This document shows, piece after piece, positions 1-12,990 of a stretch of 64,000 bases of DNA. The position numbers and the translations under genes were made by a program. The DNA lies in NCBI GenBank assembly GCA_002633005.1, contig NMRA01000329.1, positions 353,894-417,893 on the forward strand, written 5' to 3'. Numbering within the stretch: the first letter of the stretch is position 1; the number at the start of each line of letters is the position of its first letter. The stretch is from Phoronis australis. Taxonomy: Eukaryota > Phoronida > Phoronidae. The notes below the pieces were generated by a model that saw nothing but the letters and a program-made list of their open reading frames with translations, ran no database searches and was not told the DNA's origin.

Positions 1-3000
1 CACAGTAAGTGTCTAAAATCAATTGTTTTAATGGGATGTGGGTTTACAGTCACTTGAGTATACATGTTATTGTTGATTCACTGTAAGTGTGGAGGCGTTT
101 GTATCAAGTAAAATACGGTGCTTATTCCTAGTCTTCTTGTCCTTTTCAAACATTTGTGTTCTGTAACATTGAACAACTGTAACCAGCAGTTATATTTTGT
201 TGCTTCTGGCATTGTTTTGTTTATGAAATGTATTTCTTGGTTGCAGTTTCTTAAATTCAAATTTCGTTTATTCTGAATCTCTCAGATTTTTGTTCAGTTT
301 TGTTCTCATTTTAAGTTTATCTTGTTTGACGTTTCCTGTTTGATGTTTTAAGCTGCTATGAACCTGTCTACCTTGATTTACACCACATACAGCTATGAAA
401 TTGGCCTCAACTTGTTCCTCATTCAAGCAAGAAGTGATGTCTGGGCTTAGACAGACCTCATTTGGCAGTTCGTTATTACTCGAGACTGGACTCAATACGT
501 TGACTTGTCACACTGTGTCCTTAGTATGCTGAGCATGGTCTCTCTCTTTTGCAAGCTCAGAACCCACTTTTCTTCTCCATTAGGAGCAAACCACGGCCAG
601 TTTCATAGTGATAACGTACAGTCTAAATCAAAGTTTCTTTCTTGCTCTAAAGTGTGTTTGTAGTAGTTTAAACATGATCATATCGCCAACAAGTTTTGTG
701 GACGAGACTTCAAAAGCAGGGCAGTTTGCGCAGAGAAGGGTGTAGATTCATGCACAACGAAAATATGCGTATATTTAACCAGCTCTATAATTTGATCTGG
801 AATATTCTGCTGATTGTTGATAACGGAAAGTGTTATTCATCTCAGCTGAAATCAATTACACCGTCCAGATAAGCTGAGCATCATAGCCTAGCAGTAGTTT
901 ATGGCTTTCTAAGGCTGTATGCGTAATGAACCGAGGATAATGAGGTGCAGGAATCTTGCCCTGCAATTTACCAGTAGTGTGTGCGGTGTGGTTACATTAT
1001 AAGTGTTTCTAAATACTTAGTTCATACGAATTGGATTTTTTTGCAGTACACTTCATCTACAATGAGGGACTTATGGTAATGGCTTGCCTACTTTATTTGT
1101 TATTACTTAGAATGCAAATGTAGTTAAATTTAAACTTTACATAATCATGTTGGAGTACATTCCATAAATTTGGAAAAAATTGTAGTTAATAGTAGTGTAG
1201 AAATCTCATGCATGCAGCATTTGGTGCATTATAGGTTATTGCTGAGCCGTAAATGGGCAAAGTCAGTCTAAGTCATGCTTTATCTGTACTTTGAACAACC
1301 AATAAAAAATATCGGTGGTCATTATTGCGTTTTTCATGCGATCAAAAATACACATGCTGTCTCGGCTCATTTAAGTGGTCAGGTGCTTATTTGGCTATGA
1401 ACTTTTCAGAACGCTTAAAAAAACCTTGCAGTTTTACAAGATTTAGTGCTTATTCTGCAATTGACTGAAATACCATGAAACTTTGGTATTGTTATCCCAA
1501 ACATGTCACTACATCCAAGGCAAGTCTAACATTCCTCTAACTGCAAGCAAGTTGGCATGTAGTTGAACATTTTACCACTGGTTATCCCTTAAAGGGGAAT
1601 TATTGGTTCTATGGTAGAAAGGAGCACCGCTCTTCTTGGATTGTTGTGAGATGGGATAGATGTCTTGAAATTATGAGCTTTGACCTGTTAAAAACAACAA
1701 AATCCGTTGTGTTTTTGGTGTTTTGTTACAAATTGTCTGACGTTCGCTGAAATCGAGGCTGGTGATTTTAACTCTTACATATTCTTAAAGCTGCCATTTA
1801 TGATGTGGGATTCAGCTCCACTCGGCTGGCAGAGCATTAGACTATAGCTGGGGATGGCAAGTCCAATTCTACGAGGCTGATCTCTGGATATCTGCTCACC
1901 AATAAGGCTCCCTTAACGATATACGTGGGGAGCTTTTGAGCTGTGAACCCACATTCTGTCAAGCAGTGACCTTTTAATGTACGCCCCTGTACTACTATGA
2001 AGCTGGTCTTGACTATTTAGTTAGACGAGAAGAGGTTTCTGTGCTGACTGACAGGTTGTTATTGGTTGCATGCCAAGAATTTTACATTTACAATTGGCTT
2101 TCCTCAAAATCCAACTGCTGCCTAGTGCTTTGGTAAATGGCCTAATTATGTCGCACACCCTTCAGAATTAATGAGGAACACATTATTACAACATTAAACG
2201 TACGTTCTAGGTTGTAAATGTCGCATTTCTTGTCTAGTTTTCAAAATTCAAAAACCTGGTCACGTGTGCTTTTCACAAACTGTTCAAATGTGGTATTTAC
2301 AAACTTTCAAACGAAAATTTAAAAATACTATAATTGCTGTCCCCAATGTGTTTGTGATGGTCTCAGCTTGAGGCAATTTAATTAATCACTACAGCATGGT
2401 GTCTTTGATCTGAACTGGCAAATTCTGTGGTGCACAAACCAGTCAAGTTGCTCAATCTCGACCAGTTAGTGTGTCAACGTAGGATTCTTTTCATATGAGA
2501 CCCTGCTCAGTTTATAACATAAATTGCCATGACAAGCTGAGCCTGGTCTCAAATAAAGGACTGTCAGTTTTTTTCAAGCCTAGAAATGACCTAATTTCAA
2601 CTCTCAACAAGCCGAGACCAATTTAGTATCTAAAAGATCTAAGCCAAAAGTGCAGTTAAGACGATTTCCAAGACAGCACCATCAACTGTTTGTTCAGACA
2701 GCCCTCAAAGAACCTGGGTCTACTTAAAAAAATTTCTTCATCAACCAAATGGTACTCTTGTCCTTGAGTGTTTTCTGTTGTATTATGTTAGCCACACAAA
2801 TACTTGTTTTCATTCAAAATCTATTGCATGGTGGTGGAGACGGTCAAAAGTGTTGTCGACAGGGACACTTGAGCTAGCTCCTGTAGTATGATTCAACAGG
2901 GGCAAGGGCACCATCTTTCACAATGGATTATCACAGTTTTAAGATGCACCCTATGGCACAGCTTACTCTGCTGAATGCTTCTGGCTACATCTAGGCTTAT

Positions 3001-3060
3001 GTACTTGGGTATCAGCAGATTGTAGTTATGTGCTTATGTTATGTGTCTTTCTTATTTCAG
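1..3060. other. 5' flank or intron of the DHFR-like gene; no coding exon recognised
   Basis: I see no exon here that can be tied to a protein family. The stretch ends in a good 3' splice site (pyrimidine-rich tract then TTTCAG at 3060), so at least part of it is intron upstream of the first visible DHFR exon. The exon carrying the start codon should lie here or left of the window. It may be too short to recognise by eye. Only short antisense ORFs without family resemblance occur in the first 500 bases. Confidence 0.5.
1808..1890 (+). repeat. degenerate tRNA-like sequence, possible SINE head
   Basis: The stretch contains CTCGGCTGGCAGAGCATTAG followed about 30 bases later by AAGTCCAATTCTACG. 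These resemble the A box/D arm and the B box/T arm of a tRNA in the right order and roughly the right spacing. Stem pairing is poor, so this is more likely a decayed tRNA-derived repeat than a functional tRNA gene. Confidence 0.3.
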
Positions 3061-6000
3061 ATTAGTCGTGTGTGTGAGTTTGCACCCCCGCCGTATTTTA
3101 ACATTGTGGTAGGAATCGAAAAAAACAGAGGAATTGCTCTGAATGGCAAAATTCCATGGCCTCGTCTCAGGTTAGCTTTATAAACACATAACACATTTTT
3201 GGTGTGGGCTAAGTCCCTCGGCAGTGGCTGCCACTACTGCAGTCACACGAGATGATTGAAGACACTGCTTGAAGTAGTAGCTTTGGTTTATAAACATTGT
3301 CAGTACCGGCTCCATTTCCATTGATTTCTTTGCCTTGTTTACTTGGCTCCTATACAGTAAACATCTTTCAAGTTGAAACTTTTTCTCAAAATTTCTTAGT
3401 CAACTATGTCAAATCTTGCATCCACCATTTTCATGAATAAATATGTAAACCTATCTTCTCTTACATTTCTTTTCATAATGCTCATGTTCTGTCTCCAACA
3501 AAACTTGAAATTACTGTACCCTACATATTATGCACAGTACTCCTTTGGGTTAACACCCGTGCAGCAGCGTTCGAAATACATGCTGGCCTGGGGCCAGTGG
3601 ATTTGCCGCCGGGCCAGTAACCTTTCACGTATAGGTTCATCTAGATGTTGTCTTATATTCAAGTGCCTGGCCCAACGAGTTGGCACATTTATTTGCTGAA
3701 GCTCGAACACTGCGGTTCAGCGAGCTTAATTTGGAGAACTAAAGAATTGGTGGGTGTTAAACCAAGAGCAGAAGTGTTTAAAAATGAAACTCTGGAAGTT
3801 ATGTTGGTGGGAGATAAACCAAATATAGGTGTTAACCGAGAGGAGTGCGTTAGTTGGATTCTTTGTGGTTCTTTTAAAGGAGAAATGTATGATGTATGTT
3901 CAACTTGATTTTGTCTTTTAACGATAACATAGTGGTAAAATTCTGTATTAATGAAAATGGCGCCTCTTCATCTCTGTTGTTGTTATCACATCATTGTTTA
4001 ATCCAATCATTTTTTGTTGTTTTAGTGCAGATTACGAACACTACATTACGCTGTCATCTCATGTGTCCGTCCCAGGTAGGTAGAGGTTGATGATATAGGT
4101 ATTTTACCTATGAAATTGTATGATATTTATACATGATATTCATGCCATTTGGGTAATGGAGTGAGAACAACTTGGTAAGAGTTACAATTTGGACAAAAGG
4201 TGGCATGCAAGTGGAACATTCCATCTTATCTCATTTCATAATAAAAATAAGCTGCATCATGAAAATTATGCTCGAATTTAACAGTGATTTGTACAATACA
4301 GCTCTCACCAAACAATATTCAGTAAAATTTAAGCAGAAGTAACAACAGTTCTATGATTTATACACTAAAGTCAATTTGTACAGCAATGTAGTGAGCCTTA
4401 TGATTAAATAGAACTTGCCAATGTTAGCAATTTGTTTTGTTTCACATTGAAGAATAGTTATACTGGGGCAGATAGTGTAGTAAAAATATTGATACTGAGG
4501 GTGCATGAAGGCCCGGGGTGGAGGAAAACGTACCTCCTTCACCTTGTAACGTTTCATGGACCTATATTAATTTTCTACAGTATGATCTCGCACTATTCTT
4601 TATTTGATTTTTAATGTTGCTATAACAGTTCTTAAGTTTAGATTCCAAATAAGATGGGGAGGATTGTAATGTAGTAGTATTTGTTAAAGGTATTCTGATT
4701 GAGAACGGATTAAAATACACTGTAACAAAAACCATTGTGTGTGTGTTCAAATAATCAGGTACTCATAGAGACATTGTACTTGGTCATCAATAACTTCAAC
4801 ATTTCTGAACTTGAAGGTAGCTGGGATTAATTTAATAAGTTATTAATAGTTTTCTTGTTCTTCCATTACTTTGTTGACAATGTTTTTGTAAGTATGTGTT
4901 TATAAGCGTTTTGTGTGGATACATTTAGTCTTGTCTTGGTGTGATGCTATTTGGTCTTTCCTGGGCAACAGCAATTACCAACAAAAACATGATTTCAGTC
5001 TGTTTTTAACTAATCACGGTTTTGCCCTACAAACTTGTAAATTTACCCGACAGGCAATTTTCCCTTGATATAGATTATCCACTGTTGACCGTGCTGCACC
5101 CTCGTAACCTTCATCCGAAGCCACTTGACAAGAGCCTTTGAAATTTGGCTGGATCACCAAGGGCGGATCCAGGATTTTGAGTGGGGGGGGCCAGGGTTGA
5201 GTATTAGCCAAGATTTTGCCCGTCAGACATTCGTACCCCTGAAATGCCAAATGGAATCTGGGAAAATTTTAGGGGGAGCCATGGCCCCCTTGCCCCCCTC
5301 CCCCCCCTAAAATCCGCCACTGATCACCGTTGTTGCTCTTCATTGGTAGGAAGACATTGCGTCATCATAAAAGGTAGAACCACCTGGGAGGACACGTCAC
5401 TTGAAGAACGAGAGAACAGCAACATTCGCACCATCGTAATATCTAATTCTCTAAAGTAAGCAGTGCTGCAATAGTGAAGGGATGACATGCCTTGCATTTT
5501 AGTGTCATGTAGGAAGCTTAGAAAATCTCGAAATTTGGCTAACTTTGGGGCATATCTTAGAAATGGCCGATCGGACTTATATGAAAGTTTCACATACTAT
5601 ACCATATGCATTGTTCTCCAAAATGCTGTTGGAAGTTGTTTGTAACATGTTGCACTTCTGCATGAGGGGCCATCATAAAGTAGGATATATGATTTTTATG
5701 AAAATAATGAAGACAAAATAATACTGTAGAAAATTGATACTGCATTATTGAGATCTCGTCTTGAATATTTGTGTTATAAGTAAATTTTGGACGAGTTGTC
5801 ACAGTACTTTTCAATTTTCATTTGGTAAATTTTACTAAAAGCAACCTGGTCATACAACCAATTTTATAGCAGGATAGTAAGAAGTCGAAAATCAGCCTTT
5901 CTATTTTCTCCATGATAGCAAGTAGCAGCATTAATGGTTTTAAAACAGCTTGACGGCCTTTCTATTTTGAGAAAATTCATACTTTTACAGAGTTAAAATC

Positions 6001-9000
6001 TATAGTTTTGTAGATATTTGGCTAATGCGCTAACCTATTAATAAAGCCGTACATAACCTTAATGTTGCTATTTGATAATGTCACACAAAGGTGGTCAGTG
6101 GAGTTTACTAACCTAACTGTAGGTTTGATTAATCACCTCAAACGTAATTACTCTGCGCGTGTAAGCGCAGAGTACTGTGGGTTTTCTTCAATTTTATTTT
6201 TCTTATTCTTATTCTTCTTCCGACAAACTTTGAGGCTTAATAACTCCAAATTGGGTGCAGATACAGTCTTTAAATTCTGCATATGACTTTTGACAGTATA
6301 TAAATTTTGATTGGTTATATAATCATATTCCATATTGCACGGGAAGAGGTCGTTTGGTGCAAAGGTCATATAATTTTCAAAATGCTACTCCTCCTTCAGT
6401 TTTAAAGCTATCTTTTTCAAATTCGGTGCACAGGTATATGTCAACATGACAATTTAAGAAATTACTTTTCTAAGTAATCGGGTCATCCAATCAGGTGAAA
6501 TAGGTCAAAGGTCATTAGGTGCAAACTAAAATTTTGAGCTAGACACTTCAAATTGACAGGTCTGATAGCCACAGGTAAATCAAATCGGAATCCAAAGTTT
6601 CAGGTCATTTAGTGCAAACATGGGGTCATTAGGTGAATTTTTCTTCTGAAAATTTGACCTTTTCAATCAGCAAGTATTCGGATGTGTCAACCGTTAGACA
6701 ACTGTGATTCTCAGCGTTAAACACATTTTCCGTGGGCTTCTCCTAAAGATGCTTAAAATGCACCGGATATGGTCAATTAGTGCAAAGGTCATGTAACGTT
6801 CAAAATGTTATATCTCTTACGTTTTTCAAGGAATTCTTTTCAATTTCAGCACACTGGTGTAAGTCAACATGCCAAGTGAATACCCTACCTTACATTGCAA
6901 TAGGCCTAAGCAATCAGAAAAAATAGGTCAAAGGTCATTGAGTGCAAACTAAAATTTTGAGCTAGAGACTTCAGAATTACGTATCTGTTTACTAAGTGCG
7001 ATTGAGTTTGAATTCTAAATTTTCAGGTCATTTGGTGTACTCATGGGGTCATTAGGTGCATTTTTCTTCTGAAAGTTTGACCACTTCATTCATCTTGTAT
7101 TCTGAAGTGCTTAAAGTAAAACATCTGTGATTTTTAGCATTAACCACTCTTTTAATCGAATTATCAATTACTCCCTCATCGGGGCTCATAATGCACCGGA
7201 AGAGGTCAATTAGTGGAAAGGTCACCAAAAAATTAATGTGTAATTTCTCCTACAATTTTAAAGAATTCCTTTTCATATTGGTAAATGGGTTGCTGTCAGT
7301 AACTTTCCATAATAATTCCAGTAATACGCGCATGCAGAGTGCGTTATTGTCACGCCGTGACAATAATCTTTCTAGTTTATTGTTGTTAGAAATCCGAACT
7401 AGTTCACCTTTTTAGCATTACATGGATATTTTTAAAGCAAAAGAACAAACAAAGTATTTTTATATGTGAAACCGACTTGAAAATGATAGTACTGAATCTC
7501 TGGCTGGTTTGCTTCACATTTTTAGGGAGAGCTCTCCGCACCTTGAGTGTATTGTACGTTCTTTTGATGAAGCGTTGGAATACTGTAAGACAAGAGAACC
7601 CTTCTCTTCACTGGTTGAAAGTATATGGATTCTAGGAGGACAAGCTGTGTACAAGGTGAGCGGCATATCGTGTTGAAAATTGATTGTGGAAATCACATGC
7701 TGGAGGTCGCCACTTAAACCATGTTATTATTTCAAATGGCAATTATTTTTTCAAGCAATTTTGATGACCCTTTAACGACCTTACTTTCGCATTTAATAGT
7801 TTACCCTTTGAACATTCTAAGCTAGTTTCTTGTCACAATACAGGAGGCAATTGAACATCCACTATGCAAGAAGATCTTCCTTACAAGGATCTTTGGAGAG
7901 TTCGAATGTGACAGGTTCCTAATGGAGTTTGAAAACACTGGAAAATTTAGACAAATTCAGTAAGTACGTTTATTCTGTGTAATTTTCACACAGTGTTTGA
8001 TTTATTTCCAGTGCTCTTCATTGTAAATGTTAGCATTAATTATTATCCCTTGAAATCACCTTTTGAGTTATGTTGGAGCCACTTTCTGTGAAGGCAAGAC
8101 TCTCTCGAGATACAGTGCAAGATCTTCACCTATAATGCAATAAATTCTAGCCAATAACATAACATTATAGTCTCACTGACCAATTGCTTCAGTGGTGGCC
8201 ATAGTACTTGTTTATGCCAGTAATGTCCCGAGCTTAGTCCCCAAAGACTCGACGTGTAGTTTTGTGTAGTCTTGGTCCACAGAATGCTGTCCTGGATCCT
8301 CCTATTCACTCATCTCCCGCTAACACCAGCTTAGGGAAGCACAAGATGACAATGTGTAATGCTCTGTTGAAACAAGGTTTCTCAAGTGGACAACCAGGGA
8401 TAGAACCACCTCATGATCAGGCTACTCAGTACAGATGTATTGTTCATACCAAACTTGTAACTCAAAGAAGTTATAGGTTATTACTCTTGATGTGAACAAT
8501 TTAAAATCGGTTGTAAAAGTTATGACTATGGCATGTGAGTTAACCTTCTGTGAGGGTGGTTTAGAAAGCATTATGTCTTGCAACTTTGTGCGAATGGTCA
8601 GCAGAGTCGTAACATTTATAGCTCACAAGTTATTGACGACTAGCCTCTAAAACCACTAACTAGGGTTAGAACAGTTCTAACTCTGTTTGAACAGAAGTAA
8701 CTACATGGCAATTTATGACCGAAAGATTTATAACCCAACTTGATATAAATAAAGTCACAATAGTTCAGAGGTCTAATGGTGGAAAATTATGAGGGACGAA
8801 GAGTACTAAAGAGAACCAAAGACCTCTGTAGCAAGACTATTTGTTTTTGTTGAATTGAAACGTACCATGAAATTTGCTCTAATGGAAATCTTCTGGGGAG
8901 ACGTGTCTCCTGGTTGTAAAAAGTGAGGGTCGATGTCCCTAGNNNNNNNNNNAGTATAAATTGCCTAGTTGGTCGATGAGTGAGAAATTACGGTAAGCTG

Positions 9001-9195
9001 TTGTTTTTGCCTGTTTGTGCAAGTTTTCAAGATCATGGATTGGTAACATGGAGAAAAACAAATCATCACATTGTGTGACTCATCAGTAGTGCATTAATTT
9101 TGCTTTTAATGTCTTTTAGAGACAAGTATATCAGAAAGGACATCATTGAAGAAAACGGAATTCCTTACCAGTTTGAAGTTTACGAAAAGGTGTAG
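3061..9195 (+). CDS. dihydrofolate reductase-like protein, six exons, 5' end missing
   Basis: Exons 3061-3170, 4026-4075, 5350-5455, 7526-7655, 7844-7959 and 9120-9195 join in consistent phase to 588 nt: 195 residues and a TAG stop. Family role: NADPH-dependent reduction of dihydrofolate to tetrahydrofolate in the cytosol for thymidylate and purine synthesis. Visible DHFR landmarks in order are FNIVVGIEKNRGI, NGKIPWPRL, CVIIKGRTTW, an Arg at the human R70 position (NIRTIVIS), WILGGQAVYKEA, IFLTRI and the C-terminal FEVYEKV. Length from PYFN onward matches the usual 185-190 residues. Oddities: the catalytic acid aligns as Asp (RLSADYEHY) where animal enzymes have Glu, and the usual Ser-Ile-Pro and Asn-Arg-Pro-Leu stretches are replaced by EDTSLEERENSN. 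The first exon starts after an acceptor with no upstream Met, so the start codon is in an unseen exon. The assembly gap at 8943-8952 is intronic. Family assignment is strong; full enzymatic activity is an inference. Confidence 0.88.
5161..5321 (+). repeat. G/C-tract dispersed repeat (GGCGGATCC family), intronic
   Basis: The element starts GGGCGGATCCAGGATTTTGA, has a run of Gs, then TATTAGCC..GATTTTGCCCGTCAGACATTCG, and ends in C-runs and AATCCGCCACTGA. The ends are loosely complementary (GGCGGATC.. / ..ATCCGCC). Related copies lie at 16755-16894 and 17040-17154 (reverse orientation) and 52282-52440, with diverged versions at 29083-29342 and 31868-32171. It sits in DHFR intron 2. Confidence 0.7.
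6150..6173. repeat. short perfect hairpin (9 bp arms)
   Basis: ACTCTGCGC at 6150-6158 is exactly complementary to GCGCAGAGT at 6165-6173 across a six-base loop. It lies just left of the tandem repeat at 6330-7275 and may mark the edge of the same inserted element. Confidence 0.6.
6330..7275 (+). repeat. tandem repeat, about 430 bp unit, two full copies plus a partial third
   Basis: The phrase AGGTC..TTNGTGCAAAGGTCAT recurs near 6347, 6768 and 7203, giving a spacing of about 425-435 bases. Inside each unit come AGGTCAAAGGTCATT, GTGCAAACTAAAATTTTGAG, TTCAGGTCATTTGGTG and ATGGGGTCATTAGGTG, all in the same order. The unit itself is built on a GGTCATT(A/T)GGTGCA motif. The array fills most of DHFR intron 3. 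Function unknown; probably part of an inserted repeat. Confidence 0.75.
8943..8952. other. assembly gap (10 N)
   Basis: Ten consecutive N in the last DHFR intron. Its true length is unknown and it does not interrupt an exon. Confidence 0.99.
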
Positions 9196-9290
9196 CTATA
9201 CAACTCAGCTCCAGTGGCTAATATCAACACCTTGTGATGGAAAGTGACTTTCATATGGTCATAGAAGTCTATAACTATACGGGTACAATC

Positions 9291-9296
9291 AATAAA
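9291..9296 (+). promoter_or_regulatory. candidate polyadenylation signal of the DHFR-like gene
   Basis: AATAAA lies 96 bases after the DHFR stop codon, a normal distance for a short 3' UTR. Cleavage-site elements were not resolved. Confidence 0.5.
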
Positions 9297-10530
9297 GGTA
9301 ATATAAACCTGCTTTCTGGCAATGAAACTTGACATTATAGAACTGGTTTTGATTTGTTCCTTGCTCATGTAAGGGAATGATTTCTAAGCTCGATAAGAAC
9401 TGACAGTTATTGATTGACACTTGTGATCTGTTCCTCCATGAGTCAATTGGCTAAAATCAGTCTGGCTATAGATTATAGAAAACAGACTCGCAACTCCAAC
9501 ATTTTCTTGCGTACTGTCCTAGAGGAGGTGCCACTCTCTTGAATTTCCAATTTCAGTTTCCGATTAGTGTATTGTGATAGGAAATTCTAGCATCTATTTT
9601 ACTGGCCAATACAACAAAAAGAAAATAATTTCGGCATTGAAACGCTGTTCAAAGTCTTCCTATGAATAAGTAGAACTGCTGGTGTCTGAGTACTTTTGGC
9701 ACTCGACCACACAACAGCCGACCATGATTAGCAAACGACGTACTTGCTGGAAGTAAAACTTAATAATTTTGCCAGGTGTCGCTTGTAAATAATGACGTCA
9801 CAGGTTATGCATAAGATCACAGATTTCGTCTGTTTGAAAATATACGGAGTTGGCAGTCCATGTACTTTTTTGTCTATGGTCTAGCTTAGCCTGTGTCACA
9901 AAAACAGTCTAAGGCTGAATGTCAAACAATCTGTCTACACTTGAAGCCAAAAGACAAAAAAATGACTTGACGGAAGTCCATGGTCTGTTCTACTAGACAG
10001 AAGACAAAACGTTTCGAGAAACGCTAAAGGCAAAAATTGAATTTTAGCAAATTTGTAGTCAGATTTCTGACTTTTTGCTCTAGTCAGAAAACAAAAACCG
10101 GTCTCTTCGAAAAACAGACCCCAGGGTCAACGAGTTGGCCTGAGCCAACTTGTGATTTTGTGCTCCATGCATGGTTGCAGACAACAGCAAACTACCAGTT
10201 CTTCCCAAGTTCATGAATAAACTTCTAACATAGGTGGGGATCAAGTTGAGATTTACTGTGTTCTGTTGACCCTAAGACATTAGCTTGCACTTGCAACAAA
10301 AAATCTACATGTATGAAATGGAAACAGCATCCAATCCGATAATTTAACATTGCAACCTCACCGGCCAATCATGTCAGTGGCCATCATTTTGCTAAAATAG
10401 GCTAGTAAGCTCTCTAGTGTACTCACAAAATGCTCTCTTTTTACTCACGTCATTTTGCGAGATCTTGCTTTTCCGCAATAAACTTGTTTTTCGGAATGTT
10501 ACGCATTTTTTGACAGTAGGCGGGTTTACA

Positions 10531-11300
10531 GAACCTTTAAAACTCTCTAAATATACACTAGTACTGAAACTACCAGCTAGTAAGATTTTGTTAATAAACG
10601 GATTTAAAACGGCTTGACATGTTTCGCTGTCGTTTACTTATTAAACACCATCATCAGAAGAAGAGAGAACATAGTGGCCACCTAGCTAGGCCCAGCAACA
10701 AGTGATGAAACACAGGCACAGTCAGTTACAGGGAGTGACAATAAACTAGACTAACTGTAACAACTTGTGATGTGCCAATTGTCTATTGAGATTGGGCTTG
10801 CACCACCTGATGCGTAGAGCCTCACGAATTTTAAGCTCCTTTGTTGTTTCTGATTATAGCAGTCATTGAAAGAACATTGCTGATAACAATGATTGGAGCT
10901 CTGTAGATGGATATTTACATGTGAACCTCTGTCAGAATTTAGATGTTCCCTGGTCATGGTTTTTAAATAAACGAGACCAAAGCATGTCAAGCCATTTTAA
11001 ATCCAATAAGTTGTTTTCATTAACATATGCTGCTACTTGCTGTCATGGAGATAGTAAGATTATGTTATATGAGATTATGCAGTTGACTGGCTTAGTGCAT
11101 ATTGCACATTTAAAACTCTCTACAAATCTAGACTAGCATTTGGTCTACACTTAGTAAGATAGTGTTGATGTGTATGACATTGTGCAATTTAGTGCCTCAG
11201 CATTTTTGCACATTTAAAACTCTACAAATCTACACTAATACCGAGTCTACAACTAGTAAGATTTTGTTGAATGAGATTATGCAATTTACTGGCTTCAGAT
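10531..11300 (+). repeat. imperfect direct repeats, about 100 bp unit
   Basis: CATTTAAAACTCTNTACAAATCTANACTA followed by TAGTAAGAT and a GAGATTATGCA(A/G)TT(G/T)ACTGGCTT tail recurs from about 11053, 11104 and 11208. A related single unit begins at 10531 (CCTTTAAAACTCTCTAAATA .. CTAGTAAGATTTTGTTAA). Spacing between the right-hand units is roughly 100-106 bases. This looks like a small degenerate satellite; no coding potential is seen. Confidence 0.6.
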
Positions 11301-12115
11301 TTATTGTTGAATGACCAGAAAAGTAGCAATTAGTGGCATATAACATTTAAATTGGGTAATGTATTTTAATTTTCGATTGGCAATCATTGTGTCAACTATT
11401 TCCTTCCTGTTTTATGTAGTAGACTTTATAGTTAAACAAAATGCAGCGATTGGATTTTAGTTTAATTTGGTAAGTTTGTCCATAAGTCATAATGGTATTG
11501 TGTGATGATTATTGCTGAAATTAATTCATTTTGACAATTTTTTTAATGATTGTAAAGCAAATGTTGGTTATTTATTTGATATAGTCAATGGTTTTAACAA
11601 AGGTTGAAGTCAAACAACTTAAAAGTTGTTTGATTTCAAGCTTGCTTTGTTGTTAATTCATTATTAAGTGTGCATTATTTGTTTTAATGAAGTAATGTGT
11701 AATTTACTCTGAATTTAATTTGTTTATAAATTGTTGTTAAATATTTGCCATTGCATATTAATTAGTCTGTGATCATCCCATATGTTACATTTTACACTTT
11801 GCAAGACAATTTTAAAATACTGTCAGGTGTAGTTGTTGATTAATCAGTTTCATGTTTTCAAATATATAGTTGTTATAGATCTATTGATTTATTACAAGTC
11901 TTATAGTGGTCACCTGTTTCATTCTAGATTAGCACGCGTCACATTTTGCTCACACTATTTCACATGCATTTCTCAACTAATTCACCTGAAATTGCCTTGG
12001 AACATCTGTCATGTTCTTTTGACATCTATCAACATCAGGGGGAATCGAGCTAACGATGGTCTAATTAGCAGACATTTTACTTTTGAGTAGGGAACACAGC
12101 TGTGTGATTGCAACT

Positions 12116-12990
12116 GACCATTCCTCACATATTCTTACTATTAATTTCTGTACCATTCTTTGACTTTTGGTACAATTTCTCACCATTAATATCCTTTCAC
12201 TATCTTTTCTCCAAAACATTCCTTACAATTCCTTTCCATAAATTATGATTCCCGACCATTTTTTAGCTTTCTGTACCATTGTTTACTATTGCCTACTGTA
12301 CGATTTCTTTTCTGTGACCATTCCTTGCCATGCTACTCCTTTCCATGTATTTCTATGTCAGTGTACCATTCCGCACTGTACTTGTACCATTCTCTGCCAT
12401 TTTGTACAACTCCTTGCAATTCTATACCATTCCTTGCAATTGTGTATCATTCCTTATAATTTGGTACCATTTCTTGTAATTTTGTACCATTCCTTGCAAT
12501 TTTTACTATTCATACTATACTTACCATTATATACCATTCTATACCTTCTGTACAATTCCTTGCCTTTCTGTACCATTCCTTATTTCTCTGTCCATTTCTT
12601 TTCCATTAATACCATTGCTTACCATTATTTATTTATTTTTCTCACGTTTCCTTTCCATTCCATAAGATTAATTACCATTCTTCACTTTTCTTTACCATTC
12701 TGTACAATTTCCTACTTCTCTACCATTACTTACTATTCTTTACCTTTCCATGCCATTCCTTACCATTTGCCCCATGCTGGATCATTCCTTACCTTTCTTT
12801 GCGATTTCACGTCATTTCTTACACTTATATACCATTCTTTATGTTTCCGTACCATTCTTTTTGAGTCTATACCATTCCTCTCCAATCTATACCATCCCTC
12901 TCCAAACTATGCCATACCTTAACACACCTTATCTTTCCTTACCATTCTGGACCACTCCGTAACATTCATTATGCATTGCCATTCTGTACA
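12116..12990 (+). repeat. degenerate TACCATTCCTT minisatellite
   Basis: About 870 bases are built almost entirely of variants of a roughly 10-18 base phrase centred on TACCATTCCTT, TACCATTCTGTA and TACAATTCCTTGCA. The plus strand is strongly pyrimidine-rich with an ACCATT core. Open frames through the array encode only low-complexity Phe/Leu/Tyr/His/Ile-rich strings. Confidence 0.85.

Noticed and set aside
12245-12922. 225-codon plus-strand ORF
   Set aside because: It lies wholly in the TACCATTC array; the product is a low-complexity Phe/Leu/Tyr/His/Ile string created by the repeat.
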